Source: Polychytrium aggregatum
Lineage: Eukaryota > Chytridiomycota > Chytridiomycetes > Polychytriales
DNA: 23,124 nucleotides
NCBI RefSeq assembly: GCF_025602895.1
Contig: NW_026516553.1
Coordinates: forward strand, 1-23,124
Reading direction: 5' to 3'
This document shows positions 1-8,063 of the stretch, one piece after another (positions within the stretch are counted from its first letter, which is position 1; every line of letters starts with the position of its first letter). Below the pieces are notes generated by a model. It was not told the origin of the DNA and did no database searches. It worked only from the letters and a program-made list of their open reading frames with translations. A program made the position numbers and the translations under genes.

Positions 1-1591
1 TCAGATCCCTCGCTCTCGGAGAAGCAGCTCATCGAGCGGGTCGAGAAGGCCGATGGTTTTGCCCAGGTCATTCCCGAACACAAGTTCAGGGTAGTCGAGC
101 TCCTGCAAAAGAAAGGCTACCTGGTGGGCATGACCGGTGACGGCGTCAACGACGCACCTGCTTTGAAGAAAGCCAACGTCGGCATCGCTGTGCACGGGTG
201 CACTGATGCTGCCCGATCGGCAGCGGATATTGTTTTGCTGTCCGCTGGCCTGTCGACCATCGTAGACGGCATTCTTTGCAGCCGCGCGATCTTCCAGAGA
301 ATGAGAAGCTATGCAGGCAAGTCACGCGAGCACCGGCGGCGAGGAGTACTTGAGTCGAGGTTGTGTTGGATGGCGGCAGCGTTGGCCTGGTCATTGGTGT
401 CGGCTGCGGAATCGATTTTGTGATCGGCAGAGAGGCCGTACAGGACTCATTCACGAGGAACACTCAAGAGGAATGCATATCGCCTGCAGATGCTTGCTGA
501 CCCAATATCTCTCTTCTGTTTCGGCATCTGGGGCTCTCTGCATTGCCCTGCATATCGCCCTGCACATCGCCCTGCGCATCACTCCCCTGTCGGCTTATTC
601 AACCCAACAGTGTATCGAATTACTTCGACCATCCACTTCCTCATCTTCTTCTTCATCACCATCCTCGCCTGGAACTTTTCGATCCCCGATATCCTCATCA
701 TCATGATGCTGTCCTGAACGATGTCCGCCACCCTCGTCATTTCGGTCGACAACACCAAGACCTCGACAAGCCCGACAAGTGGAGGCTCGGGCAGCTCTTG
801 ACGCTTCGTTGGTGGCTGGGTCTGCTGCTCGTGGGCATCTCGTTTGCCCACTTCTTTGTGGCGCGGGATGTGTTCCTGCTCCCGATCGAGCAGGTCCAGA
901 CGGTGATGTACCGTGCAGATCTCGTCGTGCCCACACTTTGTGATCTTCTCGACCCGGCTTCCGTCGTGGTTCTGGGAGAACACCCCAAGCTTTACATTTT
1001 TGTTCGCGGGTACTGTCGACTCAAGTCTTTGCGATGTTCTTGAGCATCTTTGGCGTCCCGTTCCTCCAGATTGCAAGCATGTAAGTGCGCCAGTGGAGTG
1101 TGTGCGTGCTCTGTCTGGCTATTGCTTCTGCAGTCAGTCAGTCGGCCTCAGGTGTCAAACCCACCAGGAATATGTGTCTGACTCTGTGACGTTGTCGTCT
1201 CCCAACGCAACGATGGCCTTTGGCTCCGCTGGCCGGTGGTATCGTCGAATCCCCAATGTCCTTCAATCAACTGGCTCCTATCCCCCCCCTCAGCGGCTGG
1301 GCCTGGGGTTGTTCCGTCATCGGCATGTCGCTGCTGTGCCTCATCTTCCTCGATCTGGTCAAGGTCCTTATCATCCGCCACTGGTCGTTCGAGCTCACCG
1401 CTCAGCTGTGCCCGACCCCGACCCGCCGCGAAAAGCTGCGACAGCGCCAGGCCTCGCGACAGGTTCAGGAGCGAGTCGAGCGGTCGGTCGGCAAAGTTCG
1501 AACGGTCGTCAATGTGGTCTCGGCCGCGGCGGCTCTGCAGGGCAACGTCAACAGGGAGAGGCTCCCCAACGACAGCTCCGACATGGTCTAG
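1..1591 (+). pseudogene. PMA1: Plasma-membrane P-type H+-ATPase, 3' part, frame-broken
   Basis: This is the C-terminal part of a type IIIA P-type ATPase that pumps protons out across the plasma membrane. Exon 1 (1-316) is open from the window edge and carries the P-domain hinge [11 protein letters not shown], then [14 protein letters not shown] and [13 protein letters not shown] intron (317-610) follows. Exon 2 (611-1080) encodes transmembrane segments, but only if the frame is changed five times: a base is missing near 708, extra at 726, missing near 768, extra near 912 and extra near 1021. Uncorrected reading stops at TGA 715-717. A good donor follows at 1081 (GTAAGT), but I find no acceptor that joins in frame to the last exon (open about 1190-1591, with DLVKVLIIRHWSFELTAQL, stop TAG). 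The AVHG signature resembles the Blastocladiella/protist branch rather than yeast Pma1. Identity is secure. Whether the breaks are real pseudogenisation or local assembly errors is open, but no other gene here shows them. Confidence 0.8.
545..580. repeat. 12-bp tandem repeat, three copies, in H+-ATPase intron 1
   Basis: Three consecutive 12-bp units (gccctgcatatc, gccctgcacatc, gccctgcgcatc) differ at one or two positions. They lie inside the GC-AG intron close to its acceptor. No function is suggested. Confidence 0.9.
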
Positions 1592-2382
1592 TCGACAATC
1601 GCTGTGTTCACACCCCGTCCTCCTCCGCAGATACATTCAGCCGCACTTCCGCTGGAGTGCATGGGGTCTCACTTCCAGTTTCACACGCCATCGGGGCCAT
1701 CGTATCGCCACGCTGCACGATCATAAAACATAACCGCCATGTTGACGGACACACCACGTCCCCCCGTCATACATTGGTCAAGCAACCATCATTCCCCTCC
1801 TCCCCTTTCATCACCTTTGCGGCCGGTTGATCCCACACCATCAGGGAGCCCTGCAGGCGGGCTCAGAGCGTAGATATGAAACACAAGTCATCGAGCTATA
1901 GAACTGCACACGGTGCAGTAACGAGAAGAGATTGTCGCCAGAGTCGGATTGCATTCACAAACACCAAAATACAGCCATGATTCATGCAACAACAAACTCG
2001 CTCCTGCCCCTCCATCTTCCACCGGTCGCTCACGGCGAATGCGAAAAGACACATCCTTGCTATATTGTGTGCGAGAACCGGCGCTATCGATCGCTCATTC
2101 CTATTTGGCAAAGGACGCGGGCGGGCAGGAACGGCTTGATTGAACCCAGACAAAAGCAGGAGATGCGGCAGAGAAACACACCATCTTTCCACCCTCCAGC
2201 GCATATGCATAGCGGCTGAAAAGGCTCAGTATGGCTCTTCACGTGGATTGCAGACACATTCACGAGATATAGGGGCTGATTCAACCCATCCCGTCGAGTC
2301 CAGGAACTGACGTGCAGAGTGGGTCGCTTATTCACAAAAGTCAGCGAAAAGTGCACGCACGGCCAAAGCCCGGAAGTCTTCC
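1592..2382. other. Intergenic region between two convergent genes
   Basis: This stretch separates the stop codon of the H+-ATPase gene (+) from the stop codon of the KHA1 gene (-), so it should hold both 3' untranslated regions. Open frames in it are short and have no recognisable protein features. I see no RNA gene or mobile element. Confidence 0.6.
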
Positions 2383-5300
2383 TTACACAGACTTGACTTT
2401 GCGCACGGCAATCAAGCCGGCGTTGCCGACATCGGACTTGACGATGGCTGCGCCGAGCGGGCCCAGGATCTTCTCGGCCATGGGGACGCGGCCGCCGATC
2501 AGCAGAGATTGGTGGCTGGCGAGGGAGGCACGGTCGGCTCCGGTGTCGTGGACGGAGGAGGCTTCGGTCTGGGTCTTGTGCTTGCTTTCGCCATCGCCCT
2601 GAGCGGCAGTCGTCTTGCTTGGGACATTCAGGGTACGGCCGCAGATCACCAGGGCATACGACTCGGATCGAATCTGGTTCAGGACCTGGTTGACAAAGAG
2701 CACGGGCTCGACCTCGACTGAGGTGTATCGGATCTTGATGGGCGAGCTGTCGTTGCTCTGGATCTGCTTGAGCGAGGCGAGGATATCGCCACGTCCGGGG
2801 TGGTCGAGCCCAATCATGTTCTCGAGGCTGGGGATGGGGTCCGCCAACGTCGCGGACGACGGCTGCTGGTTGCTGTGTAGACCGGGCTGGATATCCTCGA
2901 CGGCCTTGCTGTGGTCGAGGAGCGAGATGTGGAGCACGTGGATGTCGCTGCGGTGATGCTCCGAGAGCTTGAGGGCCAGCGAGAGAGCCTCAAGGTCATC
3001 GGGGCCGCCAAAGTACGGAACCAGGATCGAGATGACGGGGTCGCTGGAGACATGGATGGCAAAGCCACGGTCGACCAGGACAGCGATTCGGAGCGGGCAG
3101 CTCTTGATCAGCTGGTAGACCATGGTGCCGACGTTTTTGGAGGTCTTGCGCTGCTCGATCGAAATGTCTTGAGGAGGGTTATAGAACTCATCGGTGCTCT
3201 TGGCGGCGCTGGGGGTGATGACGGGCCCAGCGGAGGACGGGGCGCTGGATGACATCTCGCTGGTGAACCAGCTCAAAAGCCCGGTCTCATCCTTGTTGGT
3301 CACAAAGGAGATGTCGGTGGGGTGCCAGGGAACCACGAGCACATTGAGCGAGTTGGCCTGGGCCACCTTGGAGAGCTGCAGAGCTTGGTCGTTCTCGGGG
3401 GCGACGACGACATGGGGGTTCAAGCGAATGCGGCGCAGGTGAGCAAAGGCCTGGAAGGCGTTGATCACCGAGTCGCGCTTGACCAGCTCTTCCTCGGACT
3501 CGCTAGCAATCAAGATGGCCGACATTCTGCCGGTGAGGTTGATCAGGCGCGCAGCATGCATCTCAACGTTGACCAGCTTTTGGGCATCATCCTCGGGAAT
3601 GGAGCTGGGGGAGGCGGAGCCCTTGAAGAACTGCATGAAAGTCATCAGCCCAGGGACGAATTGGATATCGGGGACGACCATGAGAACTTTGTGGTCGAGA
3701 ACGGGGGGCGAGGTAGGTTCGGTTTCTTCGACACGCTCGGCCCAGAGCTTCTCGGGATAGAAGAAGCGGACGAGTGGGGTGGTCATCATGGTGGTGCAAA
3801 CAGCCAGAAGCACCATGATCGAGAAGACTCTAGCGTTGATGATGCCTTGGGAACATAGGTGGACCAGCACAAGAATAGAGGTCATGTCAATACATTGAAC
3901 ATCGACAAACAACGCATTGACAAAGGCACGTAGGCGAGTGCGTGTGGGCTGATCAGTGACTCACCGGCATCCAGACCCAGGTTCAGAATGATGATTTCAA
4001 CCAGACTGAGGGGCCAGAGATCAGGCGTTAGTTGTGGATGAGCGATTATACAACTGCACAGAGATGCTTTGCGGGTGAGCAGATCGACAGACTGAGTGTG
4101 GTGTCACTTACCCCTTGGTGTTCATCTGGCGGACATCAAATGCAGATGTTTTCGTGGTCAGAGCGCGGTTGTGGATGGGGAGGGGCGCAGCATCGAAGCA
4201 GTGCTTGAATGTGTCAAGACAAGCGGGACAGAGCGGTTTCGTGGAAACTCACCAGCGCGCCGATAGTAAGGGCTTCTCTCCACTGGAACTTGAGAGCAAA
4301 TCGAGCAACTGCGGTGCATCCACCCAGCTTGCCAAAACACACGCAGCTGAGGACAATCAAGAGCGAAAGCCAGCTGAGACCATCGCTCATGGTGCCGATG
4401 TTGGTCTTGAGGCCGGAATAGGCAAAGTACTGGAGGAGGGAAGGGACAGATGTTAGCACAGCCAGTCCGGTCGCTGATGGACAGAACGCAACATATATGT
4501 AGGTTCCTCTGGGCGCTGCCGCATCAGGGCCAGAGAAACAAAGTCAACAGAACGCACCAGAGGCAGGAGAAGCATAGTGACAGTGTCTTCCAGGCGCTCA
4601 GTGAGCTTGACGTGATACTCGTTGGTTCTGGGCTGGATCAGACCAGCGATGAAGGCGCCAAAGATGGCGTGGACGCCGATGGCGTTGGTGACGAAGGACG
4701 AAGCCAGGCAGACCAGGAACGAAATCAAAACCATGGGTTCACTGATCGAGTGAGAGCCCTTGTTGGTGTTGCCGTGGTAGTGATCGGTCAACCAGTCGTA
4801 GACCTTCTGGAGACACCACTTGGTGACGGTCAGCTGGAAGATGGCAAAGGCCAGGGCGCAGAGGAAGATGTAGAGCGCAACGATGGGGCTGGAAGCGTTG
4901 AGGAGCGCAGTGACCAGAGCCAAGAAGGTCCTGCGGCGAGCAAGGATGTCAGGTCAGCACGCCGTGCACATGGCACCGTCGAGTCGCAGGGACAGAGGGC
5001 ATGCTATCAACAGGGGCATCGGTGATCGGATGAGGCAGTTGAGCACGTATCCAGACGGGCTTTGCTGAGCATGTATCCAGACGGGCTTTGATGAACCATC
5101 ATCCGCAATAGAGTTGCCGCATTCACACGGCCGCTCGACCTGCTCAGCCGCTGTGGCCCTACGGTGTGCCACGCCTTACCATCCAGCAGCGTCATCGACA
5201 CTGGCGGCCGAGAGCACCACGGTGCCCAGCGGAGTCTTCAGGAACTTCAAATCGACCAGGATACGGGCGAGCACAGGGAGGGCCTGCGGGAGGAGAGGGT

Positions 5301-6095
5301 TAGGCATGCGCGGGGACGGCTCGGCCGGTACCACCACAGCGGATCAGCGACGGAGACGTTCAGCTCGGGAAGCCAGCGACGAAGAGCAGCTACGGAGATG
5401 GCGAGTTCTGCATAAGATCACAATAGAGAGAGGAGAAAGGGTCGTGGGTATGCAGTGTCGCCAGAATTCTCGCCGCCGACACACGGCTGGATATGCTGTC
5501 TACTGCGGCGGCCTCGGGACGGACTTGCAGCATGGAGCCAACCTGCGGCTCCGGGGCGAGGCTATACCGCGAGACAGGTACTTACGGTGACCGACATGGC
5601 GACGCCGATAAAGAGAGCAAAGTTGGTGAAGTCCAGGCCCGAGAGACCGTCGATGTTGCGGTAGAAAAAGGTGCTGACGCCGACGGAAAGCGCAAAGCAC
5701 ATGGACATGCCCGTGAGCGAGATCGAGAGCGAGGTTCGCCATTTCTTGGCAATGAGCGAGAGATCGAGCTCAAGGCCCATGAGCATCAAGAAGAGAAGCA
5801 GACCGACGTTGGCGAGCAGGTTGATGAAGGCCATCGAGGCCGGAGGGAAGAATGTGGTCTGGAACCAGGTCCATCTGCCGAGCAGGGTCGGGCCCAGGAC
5901 GATGCCGCCAATGACCTCGGCGATGACCCTGGGCTGCTGGATGTATTTGAAGGGCACGGCAATGATCCGACAGACGCCCAGGATGATGACCAGCTGGCAG
6001 AAGAAGAGCGAGAGGCCCTCAGGAGTCCAGGGCGAGCCGGTGGCGAAGACGCCGGTGGCCGTTGCGTTGAAGCCGGAGACGGTCGGCGCGGACAT
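2383..6095 (-). CDS. KHA1: K+/H+ antiporter, KHA1/CHX type (CPA2 family)
   Basis: This is a monovalent cation/proton exchanger, expected in endomembranes by analogy with yeast Kha1. Seven exons on the minus strand join in frame: 6095-5586, 5283-5180, 4930-4558, 4429-4253, 4125-4112, 4005-3965 and 3845-2383, giving 893 aa (yeast Kha1 is close to this length). The start is the ATG at 6095; an in-frame ATG 41 codons upstream (6218) is less likely because the family begins close to the first membrane helix. Visible motifs include QPRVIAEVIGGIVLGPTLLG, an Asp-Asp pair in SVDDAAGW (residues about 200-201), GVHAIFGAFIAGL, KLTERLEDTV and MNTKGLVEIIILNLGLDAG. The long C-terminal half after the membrane domain (about residue 440 on) is soluble, with two regions resembling universal-stress-protein folds as in plant CHX tails. 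Exon 5 is only 14 nt. All donors and acceptors are GT-AG and all phases agree. Confidence 0.93.
5041..5092. repeat. 26-bp direct tandem duplication in KHA1 intron 2
   Basis: Two adjacent 26-bp copies (5041-5066 and 5067-5092) share the core gtatccagacgggctttg and differ at two positions. They lie within the 4931-5179 intron, so they do not change the protein. The near identity suggests a recent duplication. Confidence 0.9.
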
Positions 6096-6105
6096 GGAAC
6101 AGCAG

Positions 6106-6141
6106 CTGGAGCGGGTGCCGGAGCGGGTACTGGAGCGGGTA
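6106..6141. repeat. 12-bp tandem repeat just upstream of KHA1 start
   Basis: Three 12-bp units of the form c(t/c)ggagcgggt(g/a) run directly, ending about 10 bp before the KHA1 ATG, so they should lie in its 5' untranslated region. Read on the gene strand they give a pyrimidine-rich leader (CTCCRG and ACCCGCTCC units). A role in translation or transcription start is possible but not shown. Confidence 0.85.
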
Positions 6142-6208
6142 CGGGGAGCAAGAGCAAGAGCGAGAAAGGCGATGAAGGTCGAAAGCGGGGAGGGCGGCAA
6201 AGGGCGGG

Positions 6209-6215
6209 TTTTATA
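6209..6215 (-). promoter_or_regulatory. TATA-box-like motif for KHA1
   Basis: The minus strand reads TATAAAA about 115 bp upstream of the chosen KHA1 start codon, in the gap between KHA1 and the next gene. The match to the TATA consensus is perfect and the distance fits a short 5' leader. It also argues for the ATG at 6095 rather than the one at 6218, which lies upstream of the motif. Confidence 0.5.
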
Positions 6216-6633
6216 CACGGCCGGCGAGCAAGCCCCGACAAGTTTAATGGATCGGTGTTATTGGGCGGAGACATCACCAAGTGGACATTGCGGAATGCAA
6301 AAGCTTGGGCTTGCTGTGGCTGCGGCGCTTTCCCAAAGCAGCGATTGGGTTGTATTCTCTGCAGAACCCGGCCGCAGCAGCCCCCGCGAAGGTTTTGCAG
6401 GCCCGCTGGCTGGACAGCCCCGATGGCGCCATGTGCGTGCTGGTGGCCCTTGGTCTCTCGGCGTGCACTTGGCTGGGCGACACCAAGGCCTGGGGCCCAG
6501 GTCATGTCCTTCCTGCCGATTGGCTGCATTTTGCGGCTGCGAGCGAGCGACACTCGGCAACGTGTTCGTCTGCAAGGCCGGAGATCGCCACGGACCCGCC
6601 ACGGACCCGCCACTATCCAGGTCGTCGCCTGGG
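6216..6633. other. KHA1 promoter / upstream gene 3' region, no gene seen
   Basis: Between the KHA1 TATA-like motif and the stop codon of the next minus-strand gene I see no supported gene. Long open frames on both strands here are GC-rich and lack protein-like features. A 12-bp direct repeat (gccacggaccc type) occurs near 6588-6611. Confidence 0.5.
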
Positions 6634-7718
6634 TCACTGCGTCAGGGAGGTCACCTTCTGCAGCATCCGGTCCGTCGTCTCCCGCAGCGACTGCAACTCG
6701 GCCGCATCGGATCCTCCCGCGGCCTGCTCGGCCTCGTGTGCGCTGTGGATGATGGCCTCGAGCCGCGCACGCAGGTCATGCAGGCCGATGCCCAGCTCCT
6801 TCTTGGGTCCGCGGCGGAACCACATCTGGCCGAGCTCGTACCAGCCATGCGCGAGCTTGGGCTCGTCAGGCCGGGCCATGGACAGGTACTGGGTCAGGTC
6901 CGCAATGGCGTCGCCATAACGTCGCTGCGAGGCACGGGTCTTGGATCGCAAGTACAGGGCTTGGTCGTTGTCGGAATCTGCCTCGATCGATCGAGAAAAG
7001 TCGGCGTCGGCCTGGTCAGGCGCCAGCGCAAGCCCCGAGAGCCAGCCCCGCATCGACAGTAGCCTGGACAGAAGCCGTGGACCGAAGCCGGCGCTGGTGG
7101 TGTGGGCATTGTCAGAAGCGGCGTTGGTGTCGGTATGGGTGCTGGTGCTGCCCGATTCAATCAGCTGCGTCAGGACAGCAATGCCCTCGCCCGGCTGGCT
7201 GCCGGCCAGGAAGAATGCATAGACAATCTGGGTGGCAGGCGAGTCGCGGTAATGTCGCAGGGCGCAGTGGGTCAGATCGGCGAGATTGCCGAGCGGGCTC
7301 TGGTGGTTGGAAGCAAAGGCGACAGTCAGCGCGGCATGGACGGCGATCACTACTGCAAGTCGCTGCCTGATCTGCTTCCGACTTGGACAATCTTCCAAGC
7401 GGGAACGTGCGCATGCGTGCTGGCAGAAGGCCATATCGCGGCATATCCGATCGGCCGGAATGCCATTCGCTGCAGCTGACGTACCGCTGATGCAACCAGG
7501 CCTGTCAGGATCGCGGCGGCATACCGATCCACAGCTTCTCGATACTGCTGCGGGTCCTGGCTATAGCGTTCGGCCCATCCAAGGGCAGTCTGGGCCGAGA
7601 GCAGGGCGGCTTGGAGCTGCTCGACCGCAGATCGGATATCCAACAGGCTGTCCAGGTGGTGCTGGATCTGCACCAGGCTCGCCTGCGCCTGTTCGGCGTT
7701 GCTGGCGGATGCGGTCAT
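6634..7718 (-). CDS. Unrecognised helical / TPR-like protein
   Basis: Two exons on the minus strand are proposed: 7718-7485 (78 codons, donor GTACGT) and about 7362-6634, giving about 320 aa. The acceptor after AGGCAG at 7363 keeps the frame; the AG four codons upstream would also do so. The N-terminal 78 residues are Gln/Ala/Leu-rich with heptad-like spacing (QIQHHLDSLLDIRSAVEQL), suggesting a coiled coil or helical bundle. The C-terminal part has tetratricopeptide-like helix pairs, for example SIEADSDNDQALYLRSKTRA, RYGDAIADLTQYL and AHGWYELGQMWFRRG, ending in another Leu/Glu-rich helix. There is no clear signal peptide; a hydrophobic patch follows the splice junction (LAVVIAVHAALTVAFA). It is transcribed divergently from STI1 across a 345-bp shared promoter, so co-regulation is possible. 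I do not recognise the family; a scaffold or co-chaperone role is only a guess from the repeats. Confidence 0.65.
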
Positions 7719-7831
7719 GGCTGGTGTCGTTGGGGTGGTGCTGCTCCTGGTGCCTTCGGCCTGGTGTTGTTCTCGGGATGGAACTCAGAACCGATCCTGA
7801 GTCGCTGGTCATCCATCCAGCGTCAACCCTC

Positions 7832-7844
7832 GAAGCTTCTGGAA
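7832..7844. promoter_or_regulatory. Perfect three-unit heat shock element
   Basis: The sequence GAAgcTTCtgGAA has three alternating 5-bp units (nGAAn), the established binding pattern of the trimeric heat shock factor Hsf1. It lies 220 bp upstream of the STI1 start codon and 114 bp upstream of the divergent TPR-like gene. STI1 is a known Hsf1 target in yeast, which makes the site credible. Confidence 0.75.
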
Positions 7845-7858
7845 CCCAGGCCGCCAAA

Positions 7859-7894
7859 CCCCAGCCCCGGCCCCAGCCCCGGCCCCAGCCCTGG
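7859..7894. repeat. GC-rich 12-bp tandem repeat in the STI1 promoter
   Basis: Three 12-bp units (ccccagccccgg twice, then ccccagccctgg) start 15 bp after the heat shock element, on the STI1 side. The array is C-rich on the plus strand and could affect promoter structure, but no factor site is identified. Confidence 0.9.
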
Positions 7895-8063
7895 CCGTGT
7901 CGCTTCTCTCGCCTTCTCTGCGTTTCTGTGTCGTCTGCGCCTGGTGCTCGTCCAGTCGCGCCTCCAGATACTTTTGCCGCCTCGATCGTGGTGCGATCTG
8001 GCTGTTCGCTTCGCTCGCTTGTCCCTGCACTCTCCCGCCTCCTGCCACCAACCGTCCAAAGTC

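Noticed and set aside
913..1830. A 305-codon plus-strand frame as a separate gene.
   Set aside because: Only its first about 37 codons match the H+-ATPase; the rest reads through the 1081 intron and out of frame through the last exon.
1896..2210. Short minus-strand open frames between the H+-ATPase and KHA1 genes.
   Set aside because: They have no conserved features and lie in the shared 3' region of two convergent genes.
6096..6218. An N-terminal extension of KHA1 from the in-frame ATG at 6218.
   Set aside because: The extra 41 residues are a low-complexity Thr/Arg/Ser tract made by the 12-bp repeat, and the TATA-like motif lies within this stretch.
5493..7062. Two long plus-strand open frames (419 and 463 codons) across KHA1 exon 1 and upstream.
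   Set aside because: They lie opposite KHA1 exon 1 and the TPR-like gene and have low-complexity Gly/Arg/Glu composition typical of shadow frames.
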